Below are positions 56,656-64,000 of a DNA stretch of 64,000 nt, piece after piece. Each line of letters opens with the position of its first letter. Position 1 is the first letter of the stretch. A model generated the notes under the pieces. That model did no database searches and was not told the origin of the DNA. It saw only the letters and a program-made list of their open reading frames with translations. The DNA comes from Cardiobacterium hominis. Lineage in GTDB: Bacteria; Pseudomonadota; Gammaproteobacteria; Cardiobacteriales; Cardiobacteriaceae. The position numbers and the translations under genes are program-made. The stretch is taken from positions 737,501-801,500 of the forward strand of contig NZ_LR134365.1 of NCBI RefSeq assembly GCF_900637305.1. Reading direction: 5' to 3'.

Positions 56656-57024
56656 TTAGTAGCTCAGGGTTTTGACGTTGGTGTTCATGATTTCGCCGAC
56701 GATGTAGCCACCGCTGACGACTTCACTGACTTCGGCAATGAGGTTGTCGCCCCATTTTTGTACGACGAATTTGCTCGCTTTGATAACGACGCCGCTCTGG
56801 TAGGCTTCTTTGAGCAGGTCGTAGAGGGTTTCGCCCGCCTTGCGCCCCGACTCGATTTTGTCCGCAACGCCGCGGATGGCGAGTTCGCCCGCACGCCCGG
56901 CGAGGATGATTTCGGCGCTGTAGTCCATTGAGGCGGCGATGGTCGCGTGGTACACGGGTTCGAGGACTTCCGCGTTGTTCTGCGGGTTGCTGTTCAATAT
57001 GATGATGACGAGTTTTTCGGCCAT
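56656..57024 (-). CDS. DsrE-family protein without cysteines
   Basis: A 122-residue protein with the DsrE/DsrF-like alpha/beta fold (EKLVIIILNSNPQNNAEVLE, then AEIILAGRAGELAIRG and SGVVIKASKFVVQKWG). It contains no cysteine, so it cannot act as a persulfide carrier like DsrE/TusD. It resembles the uncharacterised DsrE group found in sulfur-independent bacteria. ATG 57024 follows GGAGCA. It lies between nagZ and hpt on one strand. Confidence 0.8.
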   Translation of the reverse strand: MAEKLVIIILNSNPQNNAEVLEPVYHATIAASMDYSAEIILAGRAGELAIRGVADKIESGRKAGETLYDLLKEAYQSGVVIKASKFVVQKWGDNLIAEVSEVVSGGYIVGEIMNTNVKTLSY

Positions 57025-57046
57025 GGTTGCTCCGGGTTGGCGCGCA

Positions 57047-58054
57047 TTATAGAAGTTGCGCCGCGTGCGCTTGCAGTTTTTCCTGCGCCGCGCGGTAGGC
57101 GGGTTCGAGCGCCGCCGCATCGAAGGGGCGTCCGCGCAGGTTGGCGAGACGGCGCGCACTGGCGGCGGGGTCGCGGTGGAAGTAGTTGCGGGTCAGCGCC
57201 TGACGGATGGCGGAGAAATCGTTGCACATCAGGGTGACGTCTGCGCCCGCGTCCAGCGCTGCCTGGATGCGTTCTGCCGGATCGGCGATGCCAAGCGCAC
57301 CAGCCATGTCGAGGTCGTCGCTGATAATCGCGCCGTCAAAGCCGCGCGCGCGCAGTTCCTTGATATGAACGGGCGAGAAACTGGCGGGGCGGTGGTCGCG
57401 CTGCGGGAAGACGATATGCGCCGGCATCAGCGCTTCAATGCCGCTTTCTATCTGGCGAATGAAGGGGTACAGGTCGGGCTCGCGCTCGTCGGTACTGCGC
57501 GGGTCTTGCGGCAGGACGTGGTGCGAGTCGCCGACCACGCGGCCGTGTCCGGGATAGTGTTTGCCGACGGCGATCATGCCGACGTTACCCAGGCCACGGC
57601 GCAGGGCATCGGCGAGTGTTACCACGACGGCCGGGTTGGCATGCAAGGCGCGGTCGCCGATGACTTCCGAGACGGGGTCATGCAAATCCAGCACCGGCGT
57701 GAAGCTGAAATCAATACTGAACTGGCGCAATTCATAAGCGATGATGACGCCCACCGCTTCCGCCAGCTCGCAGGCAAGCAGCGGACGGCGGTCAAAACAG
57801 CGGCCAAGCGCGCCCATCGCGGGCAGGGCGGTGAAGCCTTCGCGGAAACGCTGCACCCGCCCGCCTTCCTGATCAACACAGATGATGGCATCCGGGTGCT
57901 GCGCGCGGATGGTGGCACAGAGGCGCTTGAGCTGCGCCGGGCTGCTGTAATTGCGGCTAAAAAGGATGACGCCCGCACAAAACGGGCGACGAAGTTGCGC
58001 GGCTTCCTGCGCGAGCAGCATCGTTCCCTCAATGCCGATAATGACTGCACTCAT
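57047..58054 (-). CDS. nagZ: Beta-N-acetylhexosaminidase (NagZ, GH3)
   Basis: Removes GlcNAc from anhydro-muropeptides in cell-wall recycling. The 335 residues have CVDQEGGRVQRF, the catalytic His/Asp loop VGKHYPGHGRVVGDSHH and the nucleophile Asp in AIISDDLDMAGALG. The protein is cytosolic, with no signal peptide. Downstream are the DsrE-like gene and hpt. NagZ products feed the same amino-sugar pool that the sialic acid island supplies. Confidence 0.95.
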   Translation of the reverse strand: MSAVIIGIEGTMLLAQEAAQLRRPFCAGVILFSRNYSSPAQLKRLCATIRAQHPDAIICVDQEGGRVQRFREGFTALPAMGALGRCFDRRPLLACELAEAVGVIIAYELRQFSIDFSFTPVLDLHDPVSEVIGDRALHANPAVVVTLADALRRGLGNVGMIAVGKHYPGHGRVVGDSHHVLPQDPRSTDEREPDLYPFIRQIESGIEALMPAHIVFPQRDHRPASFSPVHIKELRARGFDGAIISDDLDMAGALGIADPAERIQAALDAGADVTLMCNDFSAIRQALTRNYFHRDPAASARRLANLRGRPFDAAALEPAYRAAQEKLQAHAAQLL

Positions 58055-58146
58055 GCAAGCTCCCGAAAAAACGCAATTTTAACACGGGCGCGGCGGCGCA
58101 TCGGCGCGCATTTTGCCGTCACGCGCAAAAAATCCCGTGGCAAGGC

Positions 58147-58175
58147 TTGACTCGAAACCCGTTTGCCTGTTTAAT
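58147..58175 (+). promoter_or_regulatory. Sigma-70 promoter of tRNA-Phe
   Basis: TTGACT (58147-58152), 17-base spacer, TTTAAT (58170-58175); the tRNA begins 16 bases later. Confidence 0.75.
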
Positions 58176-58190
58176 GCGCGTCCTTTCCAC

Positions 58191-58266
58191 GGCCAAGTAG
58201 CTCAGTTGGTAGAGCAGCGGATTGAAAATCCGCGTGTCGGTGGTTCGATTCCGCCCTTGGCCACCA
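58191..58266 (+). tRNA. tRNA-Phe (GAA anticodon)
   Basis: 76 nt. Acceptor GGCCAAG / CTTGGCC, D arm AGCTCAGTTGGTAGAGCA, anticodon loop TTGAAAA reading GAA, T arm GGTTCGATTCC, encoded CCA. It precedes rpmB by 38 bases. Confidence 0.97.
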
Positions 58267-58304
58267 TTCTATTTTCCTTTTTAAGTATTAATTGAGGTCC
58301 GGCT

Positions 58305-58541
58305 ATGTCCCGCATCTGCCAGGTGACCGGTAAAAAGCCGATGGTCGGTAATACCGTTTCCCACGCAAACAACAAAAACAAGCGTCGTTTTCTTCCCAAT
58401 ATTCAAGAGCACCGCTTCTGGGTCGAAAGCGAAAACCGTTTCGTCAAACTGAAAGTTTCTACGCACGGTATGCGCATTATTGATAAAAGAGGCATTGATG
58501 CCGTTCTGGCAGAAATTCGCGCCCGTGGCGAGAAAATCTAA
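58305..58541 (+). CDS. rpmB: 50S ribosomal protein L28
   Basis: A 78-residue large-subunit protein with the family start [20 protein letters not shown] and the [18 protein letters not shown] block. GAGG upstream supports the ATG. It is followed after 10 bases by rpmG, the usual pair. Confidence 0.97.
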   Translation: MSRICQVTGKKPMVGNTVSHANNKNKRRFLPNIQEHRFWVESENRFVKLKVSTHGMRIIDKRGIDAVLAEIRARGEKI

Positions 58542-58551
58542 GGAGTGAATC

Positions 58552-58722
58552 ATGGCCAAGAAAACCGCGCGTGACAAAATCCGTTTGGTATCTTCCGAAG
58601 GTACCGGTCACTTCTATACCACGACCAAAAACAAGCGCAATATGCCGGAAAAAATGGAAATCAAAAAATTCGATCCGGTTGCCCGCAAACACGTTATCTA
58701 CAAAGAAGCCAAAATCAAATAA
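58552..58722 (+). CDS. rpmG: 50S ribosomal protein L33
   Basis: A 56-residue large-subunit protein, too short for many ORF filters. It starts [20 protein letters not shown] and continues [20 protein letters not shown] with [16 protein letters not shown]. It has no CxxC zinc pairs, so it is the zinc-free form. AAGGAG lies before the ATG. Confidence 0.97.
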   Translation: MAKKTARDKIRLVSSEGTGHFYTTTKNKRNMPEKMEIKKFDPVARKHVIYKEAKIK

Positions 58723-58736
58723 TTCTGGCGCTTTGC

Positions 58737-58766
58737 AGCAAAACCCGCCTTCGCGGGTTTTTTTAT
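58737..58766 (+). terminator. Terminator after rpmG
   Basis: AAACCCGC / GCGGGTTT stem with a CTTC loop and TTTTTTT. Confidence 0.9.
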
Positions 58767-58778
58767 ATCTTTCGCATC

Positions 58779-59669
58779 ATGGACACGATACTCTCCGCCC
58801 AACATCTCGCCTTTCGCCGCGGCAGGCAAACCATTCTGCGCGATGCCTCGCTGACATTGCGCGCGCAAGAAGTGGTCGCACTCATTGGCGGCAATGGTGC
58901 AGGCAAGACGACTTTGCTGGAAATCCTTACCGGCGCGCTTGCGCCCGATAGTGGCAGCGTGCGCTATCACGGGCAATTACCGCGTTTCTGGTTGGGCTAT
59001 CTGCCGGACAAGGCGCCGCTTTATCCGCAATGGCGCGTGCGCGAATTTTTACAGACTTGCGCGGAATTGCGCGGCGTGCACGACAGCAAAGCGGCGGTGG
59101 ATGAGGTTATCGCGCGCTGTTATTTACAGGCGGTGGCGCACAAACGCTGCGGCGAGTTGTCGCATGGTTACCGGCAGCGCGTCGGATTGGCGCAGGCGCT
59201 GGTTCACCGCCCGCCGCTGTTGGTGCTGGACGAGCCGACCAACGGGCTTGATAGCGAGCAGCGAGCGGCGTTGCGCCCGCTGTTGGCGGGACTGGGCGAG
59301 CGTGGCTGCGTGTTGATGACCAGCCATAACTGGGACGAAGTGTTGGCGGTCGCGCATCGTGTGTACCGCTTGCAGGATGGCGTTTTGCAGGAAATCACGA
59401 TTCCTCGCGTGGCGTCGCCGCATCTGTGGCTAGCGTGCGAAACGCTGGCGCAGGCGCAAGCGCTGGCGCAGGACGCCGTTTTGCAAGACGGTCGTTTCCT
59501 CGCTTTCGCGTATGACGGAACTGACGCGGCGCGTCAGTTGCTCTGGCAGCGGTTAGCGGCATTGCCGGGAATTGCCGCTTTTTACGAGCGCTATCCCGAT
59601 GATGCCTTTCAGGAAAAATTATCTGCCGCAATGCGTCAGTCGGCGGAGGAGCATCCGCATGTGGCGTAG
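58779..59669 (+). CDS. ABC-2 transporter ATPase (GldA-like)
   Basis: The ATP-binding subunit of an ABC-2 exporter, 296 residues. Walker A GGNGAGKTTLLEI, signature LSHGYRQRVGLAQALV, Walker B LLVLDEPTNGLD and H-loop LMTSHNWDEV are intact. The C-terminal 70 residues form a small extra domain as in GldA/NatA proteins. The membrane partner overlaps by 11 bases. Substrate unknown. Confidence 0.9.
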   Translation: MDTILSAQHLAFRRGRQTILRDASLTLRAQEVVALIGGNGAGKTTLLEILTGALAPDSGSVRYHGQLPRFWLGYLPDKAPLYPQWRVREFLQTCAELRGVHDSKAAVDEVIARCYLQAVAHKRCGELSHGYRQRVGLAQALVHRPPLLVLDEPTNGLDSEQRAALRPLLAGLGERGCVLMTSHNWDEVLAVAHRVYRLQDGVLQEITIPRVASPHLWLACETLAQAQALAQDAVLQDGRFLAFAYDGTDAARQLLWQRLAALPGIAAFYERYPDDAFQEKLSAAMRQSAEEHPHVA

Positions 59670-60399
59670 CCTGTTTCGCAAAGAATGCCGATTGCTGGCA
59701 ACCCCGGCTTTTTTTGTCGCCCTGACCGCTTCGTGGTTCACGCTTGGCTGGTTTCTCATCAGCGGTTTGCTGGAATACCAGGCGATTGCCCCCAAACTGG
59801 CCGGTCTGGAAAACCGCCGTGGCGCGACGGAAACCCTGCTCGGCAGCGCGACGCAACTCCTGCAATGGTTGATGATTCTCTGGTCCATTTATTTCGGCGC
59901 GCGCAGTCTCGCCGGTGAGCGCCTCTGGCATACCGATGTGCTGCTGCGCGGCGTGCGTGGTGGCGCGTGGCGACTGTTACTGACAAAAACCGTCGTTCTG
60001 CTTGCCGCCCTCGCCCTGCTCGCCCTGCCGTTTTGGCTGTTCGCCGCCTGGCTGGCGCGCAGTAGCGCTTGGGATGGCGCTTTGCTGTTAGCGCTCATGC
60101 TCGCGCAAATTTTCGTCGCGGGCTATGCGGCGCTGCTGGCGCTTACGGTCTCGGCTTCGCAAAAGCAGCCGCTACCCGCCTCGCTCCTGCTGGCTTTGCT
60201 GTGGTTGTTGCTGTGGCTGTTGCCGGTGCTGACCACCACGCCGCCGTGGGCGGTGGAAATGCTGCGCTGGTTTTCGCCCTTTGAGCACGTCGCGCTGCTT
60301 TATCGCGGCATCGCCAGCATGCAGACGCTCGTTTTTGCGGCGATGCACCTGTTGCTGTTCGCCACCCTTATCCCCCTGTTCTGGAACCGGAATACCTGA
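59659..60399 (+). CDS. ABC-2 transporter permease
   Basis: A 246-residue integral membrane protein with about six helices (PAFFVALTASWFTLGWFLIS, TVVLLAALALLALPFWLFAA, SLLLALLWLLLWLLPVL and others). The start at ATG 59659 has GGAGGA upstream and overlaps the ATPase gene. It probably pairs with that ATPase as a GldF-like permease. The stop (TGA) overlaps the sohB start by one base. Confidence 0.85.
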   Translation: MWRSLFRKECRLLATPAFFVALTASWFTLGWFLISGLLEYQAIAPKLAGLENRRGATETLLGSATQLLQWLMILWSIYFGARSLAGERLWHTDVLLRGVRGGAWRLLLTKTVVLLAALALLALPFWLFAAWLARSSAWDGALLLALMLAQIFVAGYAALLALTVSASQKQPLPASLLLALLWLLLWLLPVLTTTPPWAVEMLRWFSPFEHVALLYRGIASMQTLVFAAMHLLLFATLIPLFWNRNT

Positions 60400-61397
60400 T
60401 GATGAATTTTCTCTTTGATTACGGCATGTTCCTCGCCAAATCGCTGACTGTGGCGGTTTGCCTCCTGTTGGTCATTGCCGGTGCGGCGGCGAGCCGGCGC
60501 CACCGCGATGATGATGACGACGAGAAGATGCGTATCCGCTTGCTGAACGAACATTTCGAGCAGCAGCGCGAGCGCCTCAACGCCGAACTGCTCGACAAGA
60601 AAACGCTGAAGGCGCAGCGCAAAGCGGAGAAAAAAGCGGCGAAACACGATAGCGCGCAGCACAAACCGCGGATTTTCGTGCTGGATTTTGATGGCGATAT
60701 CGAAGCCTCGGCGGTCGCGCAATTACGCGAACAAATCAGCGCGGTGATTCAGGTGGCGGGAACGGAAGACCGCGTCCTGCTGCGGCTGGAGAGCGGCGGC
60801 GGCCTGGTGCACGCCTACGGCCTCGCAGCCTCGCAACTGGCGCGGCTGCGCGAGCGGCAAATTCCGCTGGTGATTGCGGTTGATAAAGTCGCGGCCAGCG
60901 GCGGTTACATGATGGCGTGTCTTGCCAACGAGCTGATAGCGGCGCCGTTTGCCATTCTGGGTTCGGTTGGCGTCATTGGCGCGCTGCCCAATTTCAACGA
61001 ATTGCTGAAGCAACACCGCATCCGCTACGAAGAACACACCGCGGGCGAGCATAAGCGCAGCCTGACCCTTTTTGGTGAAAATACCGACGCAGACCGGCAA
61101 CAATTCCGCCACGAGCTGGCCGTCACCCACGACCTGTTCAAGAACCACATCCACCGCTACCGCCCGCAACTGGACATCGACGCCATCGCCACCGGCGAAA
61201 CATGGTATGGTGCGCAGGCCGTGGAAAATCACCTGATTGACGCCATCGGCACCAGCGATGACTACATTCTCGCTCACTTGCACAGCCACCAACTGGTACA
61301 GCTCGAAGAACACGTACCGGAGCGCTGGTTGGACAAAATCAAACACCGCTTTCTCGGCAAAATCCAGGCGCGACCGCTGAAAGCCCGCATCCGATAA
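60399..61397 (+). CDS. sohB: SohB-like inner-membrane signal peptide peptidase (S49)
   Basis: A membrane-bound serine protease of 332 residues. The N-terminal helix (LAKSLTVAVCLLLVIAGAAA) is followed by an acidic/basic linker with a coiled coil, then the S49 core: LESGGGLVHAYGLAASQLAR, the catalytic Ser in VAASGGYMMACLANELIAAP, the Lys in GEHKRSLTLFGENTD, and ATGETWYGAQAVENHLIDAI. It closely parallels E. coli SohB. It is linked to the ABC-2 genes by overlapping start and stop codons. Confidence 0.93.
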   Translation: MMNFLFDYGMFLAKSLTVAVCLLLVIAGAAASRRHRDDDDDEKMRIRLLNEHFEQQRERLNAELLDKKTLKAQRKAEKKAAKHDSAQHKPRIFVLDFDGDIEASAVAQLREQISAVIQVAGTEDRVLLRLESGGGLVHAYGLAASQLARLRERQIPLVIAVDKVAASGGYMMACLANELIAAPFAILGSVGVIGALPNFNELLKQHRIRYEEHTAGEHKRSLTLFGENTDADRQQFRHELAVTHDLFKNHIHRYRPQLDIDAIATGETWYGAQAVENHLIDAIGTSDDYILAHLHSHQLVQLEEHVPERWLDKIKHRFLGKIQARPLKARIR

Positions 61398-61434
61398 ACG
61401 CGCTATCGTCTTCACAAACAAGAGGAACCCGCTG

Positions 61435-62883
61435 ATGAGCATCCAAGAATTGGCCCCCCGTGGCGTCTGGCAATACTTTTACCAAATCACGCAAATCCCG
61501 CGCCCCTCGCATCAGGAAGAAAAAATCCAGCAATACATCCTTGACGAAGCCGCCCGCCTCGGCTTGCCCGCCGAACGCGATGCACGCGGCAATATCCGCG
61601 TATGCAAGGCAGGCAGTGCCGGGCGCGAAAACGAACCCGGCGTCATTCTGCAAGCGCACCTTGACATGGTCGCGCAAAAAAACAGCGACACCGTGCATGA
61701 CTTCAGCAAAGACCCGATCCGCACCGTCGTCAAAGGCGACTGGGTACATGCCGACGGCACCACGCTCGGCGCGGATAACGGCATCGGCGTCGCCATGATT
61801 CTCGCCGTCCTCGCCGATCCGAACCTCAGCCATCCGCCACTCGAAGGCCTCTTTACCGCCAGCGAAGAAGTCGGTCTGGAAGGCGCGCTGGCCGTGCAGC
61901 CGGGCTGGCTGCAAGGCGACATCCTGCTCAACCTCGACTACGAAGAAGAAGGCGAACTGTGCATCGGCTGCGCCGGTGCGGTCAATGGCGATTACACCTT
62001 GCCGCTGCAATACGAAGCACTTGACGGCCAAGGCTACCAGCTGCGCGTGCGCGGCCTCAAAGGCGGCCATTCCGGGGTGGAAATCCACCTGCAACGAGGT
62101 AACGCCATCAAAATCCTCGCCCGCGCCCTGCAAACCCTGCACGAAGACAAAGACTATGCGCTCAAACTTGCCGGCATCACCGCCGGCGACCTGCGCAACG
62201 CCATTCCGCGCGAGGCCGATGCCGTGGTCGCCCTGAGTGGCAGCCAACTTGCCGCCGCCCAACAAACCCTGCACGAACTCACCGCGCAAATCCGCGCCGA
62301 ACTGCCCGCGGAAGACCAGGGACTGCAAATCAGCCTGGAGCCGGGCGAAGCCATCAGCCGCGTATTGGACGGACAAAGTGCCGCCCGGGTCATCGCCGTG
62401 CTGCGCAACCTGCACAACGGCGTGGATCGCATGAGTGTGGACATTCCCGGGCTGGTCGAAACCTCGAACAACGTCGCCGTCGTCAGAACCGATGACACCC
62501 TGCGCGTGCGCTGCATGCTGCGCTCCTCGGTCGATAGCGCCCGCGACGACCTTGCCGCACGCATGGAAGCCCTGCTAAACCTCGCTGGCGGTAGCGCCGC
62601 ATACACCGGCGCCTACTCCGGTTGGAAGCCGCAACCGCACGCCGAACTCGTGGAAAAACTGGCGGCACTGGGCGAGAAAATCTACGGCAAGATGCCGCCG
62701 GTCAAAGCCATCCACGCCGGGCTGGAGTGCGGCATCCTCTACACCCACTACCCGCACTGGCAAATGGCCTCCTTCGGCCCGACCATCGTCTCGCCGCACT
62801 CACCGGACGAAAAAGTGAACATCGCCAGCGTGGCGCGCAGCTACCAGTGGCTGACGGATTACCTGCAAGGCAAAATACTCTGA
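61435..62883 (+). CDS. pepD: Aminoacyl-histidine dipeptidase (PepD, M20)
   Basis: Hydrolyses dipeptides such as carnosine in the cytosol. The 482 residues have the zinc ligands in ILQAHLDMVAQKN, GTTLGADNGIGVAM and TASEEVGLEGA, and NLDYEEEGELCIGCAGA, plus the dimerisation lid with GLKGGHSGVEIHLQRGN. The length is that of E. coli PepD (485). AGAGGAA precedes the ATG, 37 bases after sohB, so it may share its transcript. Confidence 0.95.
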   Translation: MSIQELAPRGVWQYFYQITQIPRPSHQEEKIQQYILDEAARLGLPAERDARGNIRVCKAGSAGRENEPGVILQAHLDMVAQKNSDTVHDFSKDPIRTVVKGDWVHADGTTLGADNGIGVAMILAVLADPNLSHPPLEGLFTASEEVGLEGALAVQPGWLQGDILLNLDYEEEGELCIGCAGAVNGDYTLPLQYEALDGQGYQLRVRGLKGGHSGVEIHLQRGNAIKILARALQTLHEDKDYALKLAGITAGDLRNAIPREADAVVALSGSQLAAAQQTLHELTAQIRAELPAEDQGLQISLEPGEAISRVLDGQSAARVIAVLRNLHNGVDRMSVDIPGLVETSNNVAVVRTDDTLRVRCMLRSSVDSARDDLAARMEALLNLAGGSAAYTGAYSGWKPQPHAELVEKLAALGEKIYGKMPPVKAIHAGLECGILYTHYPHWQMASFGPTIVSPHSPDEKVNIASVARSYQWLTDYLQGKIL

Positions 62884-63352
62884 GGGCACGATTAATTGAT
62901 AGAGGCTTCAAGATTAAAATCGTTTGCTTAATTACGATAAATACATGGTTTTGTCGCGTGGATAGCGGTGAATACAGCTAGAGAGGCGCTTTCTCTGGAT
63001 AACGAAAAAACTATCGAATGACAATTCATTAAAGTAAAGAATAAACACCGTAGCGCAGAAACCGCTATCTCGTACAAACCTTAAAATATCGATAAAAGGT
63101 CAAAAAAGTGACTCATCTTGTGAATCACATTGGTGCATTAGTAAACCTATGAGGTGTAAGTTGTTGATTTTAATATTGATCTATGCCTGGCAAGTCTTGG
63201 TCGTCAGTAGACGGCTCGTGTTTATCCTACAGTGGTCTAATAAATAAAGAAAAATGGTGCTTGGCTTGATTCGTGCCTTTTGCAAGATGACGCCTTGACT
63301 TCAAATATTTTAAGGATTTCGGTCAGCAACATACTGAAAACAGGAGAAAATT
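62884..63352. other. AT-rich intergenic region upstream of pilC-like gene
   Basis: About 470 bp of low GC with no gene. It precedes an AT-rich pilus adhesin gene, so it probably holds that gene's promoter. No clear terminator follows pepD. Confidence 0.6.
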
Positions 63353-64000
63353 ATGACTCATCACTCAGTAGTAAAATACCATTTTCGCCCGTTGATGATT
63401 GCTTCAGCGGTAGGATTTATATGCCAAAACACATTGGCACAATCAACTCCTTCTATTAACGATACCCCATTTGCCAATCGGCCTTTGCATCTGCAATCGG
63501 AATCTAAAACCACCTCAGCGGGAGGAGTGAAACCGAATGTAATGTTATTCTTGGATGATTCGGGAAGCATGCTTGAAAATGCTAATACAGGAAGCTATAG
63601 GATTCCGGATCTATGGAATACCTATTTGGGAAACTGTACTTATAATCAGAATAATTTGCTGATTAGCAGGAATCTATTGCCGGGCAATGGTCAGCAAACA
63701 AATCCTTCAATGGGTCGGTGTTTGTATTATTATAATGCTGACATAATATATTATCGAAACAAAGGGTTGCCACCAGGACCTAAAAGCTTTTTAAGACCGG
63801 CTGCTCAAGTTAGGATGGATGCTAACATTAATGCGATTAATGAAGTCTTAACTAAGACGGGTGATTCTGTAAATTGGCATTTGCTAACATTGTGGGGTTC
63901 TGAGTTTAGACACCTTAATGGTGGATTTTATAAATTTGACAATATTGGAACGGCCTCGGTTGGCTTAAGCGCTGAAAAAGCTCGTAAGTTAGTAAATAAT
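63353..64000 (+). CDS. PilC/PilY1-like type IV pilus adhesin (5' part)
   Basis: A 216-codon beginning that runs off the window. After a signal peptide (LMIASAVGFICQNTLAQ) comes PFANRPLHLQSES, then GGVKPNVMLFLDDSGSML with the MIDAS DxSGS of a von Willebrand A domain, as in Neisseria PilC and Pseudomonas PilY1, which sit at the pilus tip and promote assembly and attachment. AGGAGAAA precedes the ATG. Codon use is strikingly AT-rich (AAT, TAT, TTA) compared with pepD. Only the N-terminal adhesin part is visible; the beta-propeller lies beyond. Confidence 0.88.
   Translation, partial: MTHHSVVKYHFRPLMIASAVGFICQNTLAQSTPSINDTPFANRPLHLQSESKTTSAGGVKPNVMLFLDDSGSMLENANTGSYRIPDLWNTYLGNCTYNQNNLLISRNLLPGNGQQTNPSMGRCLYYYNADIIYYRNKGLPPGPKSFLRPAAQVRMDANINAINEVLTKTGDSVNWHLLTLWGSEFRHLNGGFYKFDNIGTASVGLSAEKARKLVNN

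Overview
The window looks like chromosomal DNA of a GC-rich gammaproteobacterium. It has a gammaproteobacterial-type rRNA operon, rpsO-pnp, rpmB-rpmG, a Haemophilus-like sialic acid uptake and breakdown island, and a Neisseria-like PilC/PilY1 pilus adhesin. Together with IS30/IS481 elements and RTX fragments this fits a host-associated member of Cardiobacteriaceae (Cardiobacterium-like); that placement is inference from gene content, not a database match.

Layout. 1-3457: end of an rRNA operon (tRNA-Ala 3' end, 23S, 5S, terminator). 3568-4044: a ComEA-like competence protein. 4100-4900: transposon debris, including a chimeric transposase ORF and a MITE-like element. 4994-7500: ispA-ybaK-folA operon and a convergent glutathione S-transferase. 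7556-8578: an inactivated insertion sequence with perfect 23-bp ends. 8679-11805: two RTX C-terminal cassettes in inverted orientation, about 1 kb each, around a truncated membrane-protein gene and AT-rich DNA. 11873-22649: treC, a frameshifted TPM-domain gene with lemA, a histidine-rich metal-binding protein, truD, proS, a DUF4124-like exported protein, mdh, and a four-gene run made of two pairs of paralogs. 22707-31280: polA, a LOG-family gene, a DASS transporter, rpsO-pnp, tRNA-Ser(GGA) and a WYL regulator.

31309-39282 is a complete sialic acid island. SiaP captures sialic acid and SiaQM imports it. NanM and NanQ interconvert its anomers, NanA cleaves it to ManNAc and pyruvate, NanK phosphorylates ManNAc and NanE epimerises it to GlcNAc-6-P. 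An RpiR-type regulator is encoded in the operon, and a perfect palindrome between the divergent nanE and nanM genes is its likely operator. No nagA/nagB is present in the window.

39458-51200 holds an amino-acid ABC importer with two binding proteins, an ascorbate-type PTS (EIIA-EIIB-EIIC), infA, gcvT and an RND efflux pair. Three families of short intergenic palindromic repeats are scattered here. 51300-54960 is an insertion-sequence cluster: one IS481 element, then two IS30-family copies joined head to tail with exactly 2 bp between them, inserted in one of the palindromic repeats. 54990-62883 has a frameshifted membrane gene, a lipoprotein, hpt, a DsrE-like gene, nagZ, tRNA-Phe, rpmB-rpmG, an ABC-2 exporter with sohB, and pepD. 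The last 1.1 kb is AT-rich and enters a pilC/pilY1-like gene that continues past the window.

I see no CRISPR array, prophage or recognisable defence system. The most unusual items are the inverted RTX cassettes, the 2-bp-spaced IS30 dimer inside a repeat palindrome, the histidine-rich protein and the duplicated membrane/GST-like gene run.
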